A stretch of 36,850 bases of DNA, taken from the NCBI GenBank assembly GCA_016209595.1, contig JACQVV010000042.1:1-36850 (forward strand), written 5' to 3'. The position numbers and the translations under genes are program-made. The notes beneath the pieces are model-generated. The model had not been told where the DNA came from, made no database searches, and saw only the letters and a list, made by a program, of their open reading frames with translations. Shown one piece after another: positions 24,463 to 32,938 of the stretch; position 1 is the stretch's first letter, and each line of letters opens with the position of its first letter. The DNA is from Planctomycetota bacterium. Its GTDB lineage: Bacteria > Planctomycetota > JACQVV01.

Positions 24463-27400
24463 ATGGTGACTTGCGATCGCTGCCCCAACCGCGGGGACTG
24501 GCTCCAGGTCCAGTCCGATGGCGCCGGCAAGTGGGGTGTCCGCGGCTTCCGCCTGAAGGGCTTCAACGCCGAGGTGACGAGCGGCTGGCGCCCGGTCCCG
24601 AAGGGCGACGCCGTCGCCGCCAGGCGGGCCATCCTCTGCGCTGGCTGCAAGCGCCCGTTGCCCGAGGACGTGGCGGAGGATCTCTTCCAGCACAAGGCGC
24701 TGCAGGGTACGCCGGTGCTCTTCGTACCGCCGGAGCAGGTGGACCTGGAAGAGGTGGTCAGGGAGCTACGCCGCACCTACGGCGATGGCGTGGCCGCGGT
24801 CCTCGAATCGGACCGGGCGCGACCGGCCGGTTGCGTCCCTCTGGACTCACTGCGATGGTTGGCCCCGGGCGCGCGCAAGGCAGTCGAGCACAAGCTCCAG
24901 ACGACGGATGCGGCCTCCCTCTACAGACACCAGGCGGAAGCCGTGACCGCCATCCACAAGGGGGGCAGCGTCGTCCTGTCGACCGCGACGTCGTCCGGCA
25001 AGTCGCTCTGCTTCCAGCTCCCGTTCCTCAATGATGTGGCGGCGGCGAAGGGTGCAGAGCCGCCCACGGTCCTGTACCTCGCCCCCCTCAACGCGCTCGT
25101 CGACGACCAGTTTCGTTCGCTTGGCGATTTCGGGACCGCGAAGCGCGCGGACGGCGCCGCGGCGCGGTTCCTTCAGACCGTGACGCTCCCCGGAGGCGAG
25201 CAGTTCAAAGCCGCGCAGTACCACGGAGGTGTGAGCGTCGAGGAGGATCACCCGATGAAGCCGGCGACCACCGCGCTGCGCCGACTCATCCGCAAGAAGA
25301 AGCCCGACTTCCTGTTCACGAATCCGGAAATGCTCTCGCGCGCCATCCTGCCGCTGGCCGTCGACGTCACGCCGCCGGGGTGCGAGGCGAAGAGGGGCGC
25401 GGGCGCGTGGCAGTACCTGTTCGAGCGCCTGCGGTACGTGGTGCTCGACGAGTGCCACGAGTTCCGCGGGGTCTACGGAGGCCACGTCGCCAACTTGATC
25501 CGTCGCATCAAGCGACTGTGTGCACGCCTGGGCAACAAGGGGCCGATCCGGTTCGTCCTCTGCTCCGCCACGATCCGCGACCCCGGCCGATTCGCCGAGG
25601 CCCTCACCGGCCAGGCACCCGCGCTCGTCATCGACCGCAAGCGCGACACCTCCGAGCGCCACCCCAAGAAGCTGGTGTTCTTGCGCCGCCGTGAGGCGAC
25701 CCAGCCGATGCGGGAGTTCGCCAAGGGCGCGCTGGGCGTCGTGTTCGCGCGGCAGCGACTGAGCACGATCGCGTTCCAGGAGAGCATCCCGGGTGTCCAG
25801 TCCCTCTACCGGGAACTTGCGAAGAAGCTCAAGAAGGACGGTTTGCCAGAGGAGTGCCTGCGGGTCTTCGCGGCGACGTTCCTTTCCGACGAGAAGGTCG
25901 AGGCGCTGGCGAGCCTCCGCGGCGGCCAGGTCAAGGGCGTGATCTCGACGAGCGCGCTTGCCCTCGGCATCGACATCGGTTCCCTGAGCTGTGCAACCCT
26001 CATCACGTACCCGGGGACGATCGCCAAGGCCTGGCAGATGCTGGGTCGCGCCGGGCGCCGCGGACCGGGCTTGCAGCTCTTCCTCCTGGGCGACAGCTTC
26101 CTCGATCGGTTCTGGGAGGAACACCCACAGGAGTTCATCGATCAGGACAAGCACCTCGAAGAGCTGATCGTCACGCCGGACAATCCCCATATCCTGGAGG
26201 AGCACATCATCGGCGCGAACTACGATTACCCACTCGACCCGAAGCGGGACGGCGCCTTCTTCGGGGACTCGTTCGCGCAGGTGCTCGATGTGGTGCAGCG
26301 GGAAGACGGCGGGTATCTCACCAAGAAGAAGGAGAGAGGCAAGGAAGTCTTCGTCTTCCGTGACGGTACGGGACAGCGTCTCTTCGAGATCGCGCTTCGC
26401 GGCGGGAGCCAGTTCAAGGTGCCCGTGTTCTTGGGGCGCAAGGACGGACCGAGGGTAATGGGGGATGACCAGCTGCGGGCGCTGCGCTCGCTACACCCGG
26501 GCGCTGTCTTCATCCACAACCGCCGGTTCTACGAGGTGACGAAACTGCAGTACGACGGCGATGGCCCTCACGGGAGCGGCCAGAAGCGCTTCTACGCCGT
26601 GGTGCGCGAGGCATCGGACCGCGAGATCACCGTGCCGGTGGTGAGCACCGAGATCGCCGCGCTCGAAGGGGAGCAGCGCACCGCGGACATCGGGCTGGTG
26701 AAAGCGCGCTACGGCCCCATCAGCGTGACGACCCAGATCGACCAGTTCTACAAGGTGCCGTACGAGGCGGAGCGCCCGACACCATCGGAAATCGCAGTAC
26801 CGAAGGAGACCGTTGAGGGAGAGGAAGCCGGCGGGGCGGAGGCGGGCGAGAGTGGCGGGGACGGGGGAAACGGCCCGTCGAAGTTCAGGATCCTGAGGGT
26901 CTTCCGTAACGCCTCCACGCCCTCCGAGCATCGCTACGAGACCGAGGCAACCTGGCTCGAGGTGCCGCCCGAGGCGCTGGCCGGGATGCTGGATGAGGAA
27001 GAGCAGAAGCGCGCGCTGTTCACGGCAGGCAAGGCAATCGTGCAGGCCATCCCTCGGTTCCACTACTCGGCCCGCGACGACCTCGCGTTCACTTCCTACG
27101 AGACGCACCCTGCCGCGGACGACCATGCCGCTATCTTCGTGTACGAGAGGCAGGCGGGTGGCGTCGGCTTGGCCGAGCGCACGTTCGAGAAACTGAGCGA
27201 CGTCCTTCACAGCGCGCTCTCGGAGGTGCTCGAAGGATGCCGCCGATGCTCGGCGGATCCGACCAGCCGCGGTTGCGTGTGCTGCGTGGCAGACCTCTCG
27301 GACCTGCACGACCGACAGCTAGGAATTCGACTTCTCCGGGCCTGGCTGGATCGGTCGAGGCATGGAACCAAGCGCGGTCGCGCGAAGGTCGGCGACGCCG

Positions 27401-28257
27401 ACACGTCCATCAAGGCAAGGAGGGCCCCCGAGGAGGCTCTTCGGGCCGCGGGGTTCGAGAACCCGAAAACCATCGGTGCGGGCGGGATGGGCCGGGTATT
27501 CCGTGCGAGGAAGAACGGGCGTACGTGGGCGCTGAAAGTGGCGACTGCGGGTGACGTGGCCAGCGAGGGACTGGAGCAGAAGCGCCTGCGCGAGCAGTTT
27601 CGCCACCCGAGCTTGCTGCACGTGGAGGACATCGTGCGTTCGGGAGACCACGTCTTCCTCCAGATGGAGTTCGCCGATGGCGGCAGCCTCGCAGAACGCA
27701 TCGGTGCCGTGGGCTATGCGCCGCACAAGAGCCGCGGTCCGAATCGGGCCGCCGCGATCGTTCGCGAGCTGCTACCCGTCGTCGAGGTCGTGTCGGGTCT
27801 GCACGAGCGGGGATTCGTCCACCGCGACATCAAGCCGGGCAACCTCCTCTTCGTCGGAGATCAACTGAAGCTCGCGGACTACGGGATCCTCCACCGGCGA
27901 GCCGAGGACGACGAGCACACGCACGGCGCCGGCACGCCGGGCTACGCGCCGCCCTCGCAGCTCGAGCCGAAGGCGCGGCCCGACGTGCGGGACGATGTCT
28001 ACGCGCTTGGCGTGGTGCTGGTGGAGTTGCTCACGGGCCGACGCCCGAAGCGAGGGGCGGCCCCTGCGCGCCTGCCCGGCGTGCCGCCGAAGCTGGTCAA
28101 TATCATTCGGAAGGCATTCTCGCCGCGGAAGGACGACCGGCAGACGTCGGCGGCCGTCATGCTCGACCAGCTACGCGAGTTCCTCGGCACCGGGGGCGAG
28201 GACACGCGCGACGTCCGGGCTGCCGCGGGGAAGACGGCTCGGAAGCCTCGGCGATGA
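24463..28257 (+). CDS. MrfA/YprA-type DEAD-box helicase fused to a Ser/Thr protein kinase
   Basis: A 1264-residue protein. An N-terminal zinc ribbon (CDRC at 4-7, CAGC at 59-62) precedes an SF2 helicase. Motif I is ATSSGKS (175-181) and motif II DECH (329-332) within VVLDECHEFRGVYGGHVANL, typical of Lhr/YprA/MrfA helicases. Motif III is SAT (368-370) and motif VI QMLGRAGRRG (525-534). Residues about 860-945 match the DUF1998/MZB region: VYERQAGGVGLAE, then a cysteine cluster at C926, C929, C938, C940, C941. After a linker the C-terminus (about 1000-1240) is a Hanks kinase: GAGGMG (1005-1010), Lys1025, HRDIKPGN (1120-1127), DYG (1139-1141), GTPGYAPPSQ. All catalytic residues are kept. The ATG at 24463 is preferred because the TTG at 24373 is part of a -35-like TTGACA and the zinc ribbon begins right after 24463. 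First gene of a three-gene operon, 36 bases before the NERD gene. It probably acts on DNA, with the kinase as sensor or switch (inference). Confidence 0.9.
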   Translation: MVTCDRCPNRGDWLQVQSDGAGKWGVRGFRLKGFNAEVTSGWRPVPKGDAVAARRAILCAGCKRPLPEDVAEDLFQHKALQGTPVLFVPPEQVDLEEVVRELRRTYGDGVAAVLESDRARPAGCVPLDSLRWLAPGARKAVEHKLQTTDAASLYRHQAEAVTAIHKGGSVVLSTATSSGKSLCFQLPFLNDVAAAKGAEPPTVLYLAPLNALVDDQFRSLGDFGTAKRADGAAARFLQTVTLPGGEQFKAAQYHGGVSVEEDHPMKPATTALRRLIRKKKPDFLFTNPEMLSRAILPLAVDVTPPGCEAKRGAGAWQYLFERLRYVVLDECHEFRGVYGGHVANLIRRIKRLCARLGNKGPIRFVLCSATIRDPGRFAEALTGQAPALVIDRKRDTSERHPKKLVFLRRREATQPMREFAKGALGVVFARQRLSTIAFQESIPGVQSLYRELAKKLKKDGLPEECLRVFAATFLSDEKVEALASLRGGQVKGVISTSALALGIDIGSLSCATLITYPGTIAKAWQMLGRAGRRGPGLQLFLLGDSFLDRFWEEHPQEFIDQDKHLEELIVTPDNPHILEEHIIGANYDYPLDPKRDGAFFGDSFAQVLDVVQREDGGYLTKKKERGKEVFVFRDGTGQRLFEIALRGGSQFKVPVFLGRKDGPRVMGDDQLRALRSLHPGAVFIHNRRFYEVTKLQYDGDGPHGSGQKRFYAVVREASDREITVPVVSTEIAALEGEQRTADIGLVKARYGPISVTTQIDQFYKVPYEAERPTPSEIAVPKETVEGEEAGGAEAGESGGDGGNGPSKFRILRVFRNASTPSEHRYETEATWLEVPPEALAGMLDEEEQKRALFTAGKAIVQAIPRFHYSARDDLAFTSYETHPAADDHAAIFVYERQAGGVGLAERTFEKLSDVLHSALSEVLEGCRRCSADPTSRGCVCCVADLSDLHDRQLGIRLLRAWLDRSRHGTKRGRAKVGDADTSIKARRAPEEALRAAGFENPKTIGAGGMGRVFRARKNGRTWALKVATAGDVASEGLEQKRLREQFRHPSLLHVEDIVRSGDHVFLQMEFADGGSLAERIGAVGYAPHKSRGPNRAAAIVRELLPVVEVVSGLHERGFVHRDIKPGNLLFVGDQLKLADYGILHRRAEDDEHTHGAGTPGYAPPSQLEPKARPDVRDDVYALGVVLVELLTGRRPKRGAAPARLPGVPPKLVNIIRKAFSPRKDDRQTSAAVMLDQLREFLGTGGEDTRDVRAAAGKTARKPRR

Positions 28258-28293
28258 TCGAGGGTGGAGCCGTTCGAGCCGGAGGGATAGGAA

Positions 28294-29613
28294 GTGGCCA
28301 CCTTTCGCAGCAGCAACCCGTTCCGTCACGAGAGCGAGCGGTTGGCAGCACAGCGCCTCACCGACCGACTCGCCACCAGCGGCTTCGTCATCGGGAACTA
28401 CCTGCTGCCCGGGAAGTATTCGGGCGGAGAGATCGACCTCGTGGCCGTGTTGCCGAGCGGCATCGTCGCCATCGAGGTCAAGCACTGGTATGGGCGCATC
28501 ATGCGGGTCGGTGGAACGGTGGAGTTCGACAACGGCTACTCCGTGCCCAACCCGTTCCCCGGCCTGCTCTACAAGGCCAAGTTCCTCCGCAGCCACCTCG
28601 TCGAGAGGGACCTGATTGGCGCACACGTGTCCGTGGGCAGCTGTCTCGTGCATGGTCCCGGCCGGCTCGCCTGGCCCGACGACGTGCTGCGGAACCAGTA
28701 CGTCTACGACCTCGACACGGCGCCGGTGCGGATCGGGGCGGGCGCCATGTTGCCGCGCGAGGGGCGGCGGACGGAGCTTGGACGGAGCGAACTCGTGGCG
28801 ATCGCAGATGCGCTGGCAGACCCGACGAGTGGCGCTGAGGCGTGGCGGATCGGCCACTTCGTCGTCGACGAGGAACTCGCGGCGACGCCGTTCGCCCGCC
28901 AATTCGTGGGTCGGTGCAGCCACGTCCGTGAGCGCGACGTGCTGCTCAGATGCTGGGAGATCGACCCCTTGGCGGATGAGGACGTCCAGGCGCGAACGCT
29001 TCGTCGTTTGGAATCCGAGGCGGCGGCGCTCGCACGGCTGGAATCGCAACGCTGCCCAGCCATCCCGATCGTCTACGACGCGTTTCCGGACCCGGCGAAC
29101 TTCCACGTCTTTTGGACCGCGCTGGAGTATGGTGGCCCGGCCACGCTCGCGCGGGAGCGGCGTCGGTTCCTGACCGACCAAAGCTTCCGGGACGGCGTGC
29201 TCGCCCAGATCGGTGAAGCCCTGGCTGCCTTCCGCGAGGCTGGCATCGTCCATCGGAACCTCGGAGCGGAGGTGATCACCCTGTGCGATGATGGGCGAAT
29301 CCTTGTCGGCGGCCTGGAGTACAGCGCTGCGGAGGACGGAAGCACGCGTCGCCGGACGATCGCACACCCCAGCCGTGTCCCTCCCGAGGTTGTCGCCGGG
29401 GCTGGCTGTTCGAGCGCCGGCGACATGTTCGCTGTTGGCCTCATGGTCCTCGACCTCTTGATGCCAGGCGACGATCCACCCGATCGGCGTCTTGCACGCC
29501 TGCGGGATCGGCCGCTGCGAAGCGCGCTGGGCGCTCTCCTGGAGCGCGCTCCCGAGGCTCGGGTCGTCGACCTCAACGCACTGCGTGCCGCTCTTCGGAA
29601 CTGGACCGCATGA
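28294..29613 (+). CDS. NERD nuclease fused to a degenerate kinase (pseudokinase)
   Basis: A 439-residue protein. Residues about 8-130 form a NERD domain of the PD-(D/E)XK fold: GGEIDLVAVL with Asp48, and VAIEVKHWYG with Glu61 and Lys63, the expected metal-site pattern of an active nuclease. Residues about 185-439 keep the outline of a protein kinase: an N-lobe (FARQFVGRC, RDVLLRCWEI), a helical C-lobe and 'SSAGDMFAVGLMVLDLL' matching the αF Asp-x-Tyr-Ser-Leu-Gly region. But the catalytic loop reads HRNLGAEV (320-327) for HRDLKPEN, and DFG is replaced by GGL. It should be catalytically dead. GTG start with GGAGGG 7 bases upstream, and the stop overlaps the next ATG (ATGA). NERD-kinase fusions occur in PglW of BREX type 2, where the kinase is active. 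Here the kinase fold may dock to or be controlled by the active kinase of the preceding gene (inference). Confidence 0.85.
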   Translation: MATFRSSNPFRHESERLAAQRLTDRLATSGFVIGNYLLPGKYSGGEIDLVAVLPSGIVAIEVKHWYGRIMRVGGTVEFDNGYSVPNPFPGLLYKAKFLRSHLVERDLIGAHVSVGSCLVHGPGRLAWPDDVLRNQYVYDLDTAPVRIGAGAMLPREGRRTELGRSELVAIADALADPTSGAEAWRIGHFVVDEELAATPFARQFVGRCSHVRERDVLLRCWEIDPLADEDVQARTLRRLESEAAALARLESQRCPAIPIVYDAFPDPANFHVFWTALEYGGPATLARERRRFLTDQSFRDGVLAQIGEALAAFREAGIVHRNLGAEVITLCDDGRILVGGLEYSAAEDGSTRRRTIAHPSRVPPEVVAGAGCSSAGDMFAVGLMVLDLLMPGDDPPDRRLARLRDRPLRSALGALLERAPEARVVDLNALRAALRNWTA

Positions 29614-31907
29614 GCAACCGACTCGAAACGTACCTGAAGGCGGCGCTTGCTCGGCTGGAGGCGTGGGGCGGCGAGCGCCTCGATCTCACCTGGAACTGGC
29701 TGAAGCACGCACTCCCCCCGAGCGAACGGGCGCGTTCCGACGCCGCCGAGAAGCTCCCCGTAGCCCTCGATGTAGTCGGCATCCGGTGCTTGATAGAAGG
29801 GGGCCGGGCGGCCGTTTGGCCGTGCTACATGCGCACCGCGATCTTCGACCAGGCCTCGATTCTCGCGCGGGCGTTCCGTGCCGGCACATTCGGCCCATCG
29901 GAGGTCGTGGGCGAAGAGACGCTGTCCGCTGTCGCACGGTGTGCCACCGGGCCAGGAGGCCGGCGCGCGTCGGCGATGCGCGACGCGCTCGTCCGAGCGG
30001 GCTTCTCGGTAAGGAGCCGTTCGGGACGCGAAGCGACCGTCGAGCTGCGCCTGACCGCCAACGGCGAGCTACGCCTCGCCCGGGAGCGCAGGTTCGTCGT
30101 GTCGCGTCCGGTAGCGCGAGACGCGCTCCTTGGGAGGCACTTCGCACAGTTCAAGCACTATCGGAGCGCGGCACAGCGCGACGTCATTCAAGAGCTCCTG
30201 AATGATGCAGGCGCCAACATGATCGTCGCCCGGATGCCTACGGGTGGCGGCAAGTCGCTGACCTTCCTGATTCCCGCTATCGAGTGGCGGCGACGCAACG
30301 AGGCGGCGACCGCCGTCGTCATCTCACCCGTGATCGCGCTCATGAACGACCAGATGCGCAAGATTGAGAAGGAATACGGCGACACGGGCCTCGCTGCCGC
30401 AGAGATCAACTCGACGGTGCCGGTCACCGAGCGGACGCAGATCTATAGGCGGTTCCGAAGCGGCAGGATCGACGTTCTGTTCCTATCGCCGGAGAAAGCG
30501 GCTGAGCCGTTTTTCCGGGAAACGCTGCTCCAGTCGGCCGAGCACGTGCGACTGCTCGTCATCGACGAAGCCCACATGGTGCCCGAATGGGGGCAGGACT
30601 TCCGGACCGACTTCTTCCGGCTCGGCGAAATCCGACGCCGACTGATCGAGCGCGGTGCTCGGTTGAAGACGTTGTTCTTGAGCGCGACGCTGACGGAGGA
30701 CAACGAGCGCCGGTTGCTCGACGTCTTCGGCGAGTCCGACGGTATCGCCCGGTTCGAGGAGCCTGCCTTGCGCCGCGAACTCTCCATTCGCGTTGTCACC
30801 TGCAAGAAGCACGACGAGAAGCTGGAGGCGCTTCTGCCGCTCGTCGAACAGGTTGAGAAGCCCTGCATCATCTACTGTGGCTTGAAGAAACACGTCACGG
30901 AGATCCAGGAGGCGCTCCGTGAGCGCGGGCTCCGGCGCAGCTTCAACTACACCGGCAACACGGCTCCAGAACACCGGAGGGAACGGCTCAACGCCTTCCA
31001 TGAGGGCGATGCCGACGTGGTGGTGGCGACGAACGCGTTCGGCCTGGGCGTTGACAAGCAGGACGTCCGGACAGTCATCCACTTCGACGTGCCTCAGAAC
31101 CTGGACTCGTACTACCAGGAGATCGGGCGCTGCTCCCGCGACGGCCGCACCGGGCACGCGTTCCTGCTCTACACGCCGGGCTCGATGGGCCATGCCGTCA
31201 AGAGTCAGCTAGCGCTCTTGGGGTCGGAAAAGGCTGCGGCCCGGGCGACGGCGTTGCTGGAGGGACGCTTCGATCTCCCAGCGGACGGTGAGGGTGCCTG
31301 CTTGCTACCGCTGCACGCGTTGCCCGACCACATCGAGAACGACTCGTCGCTCAACCAGAGTTGGAACGCGGCGACGCTCAACCTCCTCGACCAGGTCGGC
31401 GACGTCCAGGTCGGTCTGCGCGTGTTGCGGCACGTCCACGTGACCCGAAGCGATGCCGGCGCCGGGGCCAGGGCAAAGAAGGATCCCGACGATGCGCTCG
31501 GCCTCGAACTCATCGAAGACCAGATGGGGCGCAAGTCAGCCGGTCCGATCGATCTCGCCAAGGCTGCGAAGAAGGCAAAGGTGCGATTCCTCGACGCGGA
31601 GGCGGCCGTCGTGCGGGTAGCGCTACGCCGCGCGATCGAGGTGACGACGCTCGACGAGGACAGGGGCGAGGCATGGGTTTACGGGCGCCGCAAGGGTGTC
31701 TGCACTTGGTCCTCGCAGCACGCGCAACGCCTCGAACAGTTCCGGGCGGAACAGCTGGCAGAGGCCACACGCGGCATCGGCGAGCTCCGAGGCTTCGTCA
31801 AGGCGCGCGGCTGTCGGCTGACGCCGTTCGCCAGGTTGTATCGAATCGAGTTCAACGGCAATTGTGGGCACTGCGACCACTGCGATCCTCGGCTCGTTCT
31901 GCGCTGA
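29610..31907 (+). CDS. RecQ-like DNA helicase with N-terminal extension
   Basis: A 765-residue SF2 helicase. Residues 1-180 are an extension without a recognised domain. The RecQ core follows: motif 0 Gln189 (RSAAQRDVIQELL), motif I MPTGGGKS (209-216), ISPVIALMNDQM, motif II DEAH (319-322) with the RecQ aromatic-rich loop EWGQDFR (326-332), SATL, YCGLKKHV, TNAFGLGVDKQDVRTVIH and motif VI QEIGRCSRDGR. A RecQ-Ct-like region follows, and the protein ends with a Cys cluster NCGHCDHCDP, as in RecQ zinc domains. No HRDC domain is seen. The start overlaps the stop of the NERD gene, so the two are translationally coupled. It differs from housekeeping RecQ by its N-terminal extension and gene context. 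It probably unwinds DNA for or with the NERD nuclease (inference). RecQ-like DpdF of DNA-deazapurine systems is a possible relative, but no dpdA is present. Confidence 0.88.
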   Translation: MSNRLETYLKAALARLEAWGGERLDLTWNWLKHALPPSERARSDAAEKLPVALDVVGIRCLIEGGRAAVWPCYMRTAIFDQASILARAFRAGTFGPSEVVGEETLSAVARCATGPGGRRASAMRDALVRAGFSVRSRSGREATVELRLTANGELRLARERRFVVSRPVARDALLGRHFAQFKHYRSAAQRDVIQELLNDAGANMIVARMPTGGGKSLTFLIPAIEWRRRNEAATAVVISPVIALMNDQMRKIEKEYGDTGLAAAEINSTVPVTERTQIYRRFRSGRIDVLFLSPEKAAEPFFRETLLQSAEHVRLLVIDEAHMVPEWGQDFRTDFFRLGEIRRRLIERGARLKTLFLSATLTEDNERRLLDVFGESDGIARFEEPALRRELSIRVVTCKKHDEKLEALLPLVEQVEKPCIIYCGLKKHVTEIQEALRERGLRRSFNYTGNTAPEHRRERLNAFHEGDADVVVATNAFGLGVDKQDVRTVIHFDVPQNLDSYYQEIGRCSRDGRTGHAFLLYTPGSMGHAVKSQLALLGSEKAAARATALLEGRFDLPADGEGACLLPLHALPDHIENDSSLNQSWNAATLNLLDQVGDVQVGLRVLRHVHVTRSDAGAGARAKKDPDDALGLELIEDQMGRKSAGPIDLAKAAKKAKVRFLDAEAAVVRVALRRAIEVTTLDEDRGEAWVYGRRKGVCTWSSQHAQRLEQFRAEQLAEATRGIGELRGFVKARGCRLTPFARLYRIEFNGNCGHCDHCDPRLVLR

Positions 31908-32145
31908 ACGCGCGGCGATGGGCTGAACCGCGCCGCCGCGGGCCCGACGCGGGTGGCTATCTATCTTTGTCTCGGACTCTCCCCTGCTACGCGACCAGGC
32001 CCCCTGCCGGGACAATCATGCCAACACGTGCCAGCCCCACGCAAGTCCTCAAGACTCTTTCTGGAACCCCACGCCCGGCGCTCGGGCACTTGGGCACCCG
32101 GGGCCGCTCATGGCATGTGGCCACGCATGGGTGTACACTGGCCTC
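31908..32145. other. Intergenic stretch between the operon and hicA
   Basis: No gene is supported. CGCGGCG (31911-31917) pairs with CGCCGCG (31934-31940), right after the RecQ stop, without a U tract; it may be a factor-dependent terminator. GTGTACACT just before hicA contains a weak -10-like TACACT. Confidence 0.4.
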
Positions 32146-32319
32146 ATGAAGCGCCGGGATCTCGAGACGCGACTCCGAGAGCTCGGCTGGTGGCTGCTTC
32201 GCCACGGGAGGAGACACGATGTCTGGACCAATGGCGAGATCGAGGAAGCGGTGCCACGCCACAACGAGATCGACGATCGGCTGGCGCGCAAGATTTTGAA
32301 GAAAGCGGAGGGACCGTGA
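32146..32319 (+). CDS. hicA: HicA-type mRNA interferase toxin
   Basis: A 57-residue protein with the HicA pattern MKRRDLETRLRELGWWLLRH, GRRHDVWTNG (catalytic His24) and AVPRHNEIDDRLARKILK. HicA is a dsRNA-binding-fold RNase that cleaves mRNA when free of its antitoxin. ATG 32146 is preferred over an earlier ATG 12 codons upstream because the family begins at MKRR. The stop TGA overlaps the antitoxin start (TGATG). The catalytic His and PRH motif are present, so the toxin should be active. Confidence 0.88.
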   Translation: MKRRDLETRLRELGWWLLRHGRRHDVWTNGEIEEAVPRHNEIDDRLARKILKKAEGP

Positions 32320-32735
32320 TGCGATTCGAGGGGCGAGTCTGGAGGCACGGCAAGCACTGGCTGATCGAGGTGCCGATCCTCGACGTCATGACCCAGGGTC
32401 GGACAAGGAAGGAAGCCCTCGCGATGATCAAGGACGCCATCGAGGCCCTCGTCAACCGCGAGGCTTTCGAGGTGGACGTCTATGTCGGAAAGGGGGATCG
32501 TTTCGAGGTCGGCTCCCGGGCGACGCCGCCCCTCTTGGCCTTGCTCGTCAAGCGCCAGCGGCAGATGCACGGCCTCTCCCTGGCCGATGCGGCTCGTCGT
32601 CTTGGTCGAACTTCGAGGAACACGTTCGCGAGATACGAACAGGGCAAGACGGTGCCGACCGTCGAGAAGCTGGCGGAGCTCCTGGCGGCGGTCGACCCCG
32701 AGCATGATCTCGTGTTGACGCGCAGCCGAGGTTGA
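32319..32735 (+). CDS. hicB: HicB-type antitoxin with XRE DNA-binding domain
   Basis: A 138-residue antitoxin. The N-terminal part (about 1-65) has the HicB fold pattern (VWRHGKHWLIEVPILDVMTQ, GRTRKEALAMIKDAIEALV), which sequesters HicA. The C-terminal part (about 75-135) is an HTH (LLALLVKRQRQMHGLSLADA, ARRLGRTSRNTFARYEQGKT), so the pair can repress its own promoter. ATG overlaps the hicA stop by one base. Confidence 0.85.
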   Translation: MRFEGRVWRHGKHWLIEVPILDVMTQGRTRKEALAMIKDAIEALVNREAFEVDVYVGKGDRFEVGSRATPPLLALLVKRQRQMHGLSLADAARRLGRTSRNTFARYEQGKTVPTVEKLAELLAAVDPEHDLVLTRSRG

Positions 32736-32938
32736 GCGTTCCCAGGCCGGAACAGTGGGCCACTCCTCGCGCACGCTCACGCACCCGAGCCCGGACCCGA
32801 GCCCGGGCCTTCTCGCTGGATCAAGGGAGACGGAGAGTCGGGCCAACCCCGGCACCCCGGGCCGAGACCCGGGCGGTAGGGGAAGGGGGGGATGGGGCTG
32901 TTCGCCTCCCCGTGAACGATTGCGGCAAGCCGTCCGTC
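32736..32938. other. GC-rich low-complexity intergenic region
   Basis: Proline/serine-like repeats of CCCGAGCCCGGA (about 32783-32808) and other C-rich runs between hicB and the convergent DUF3782 gene. No gene or clear terminator is seen. Confidence 0.45.

Noticed and set aside
24463..31907. Known BREX, DISARM, Druantia or Dpd system
   Set aside because: No PglZ, methyltransferase, BrxC/PglY, DrmB-like separate gene, PLD nuclease or DpdA found within the window; part of such a system could lie outside, but both flanks within the window are unrelated genes.
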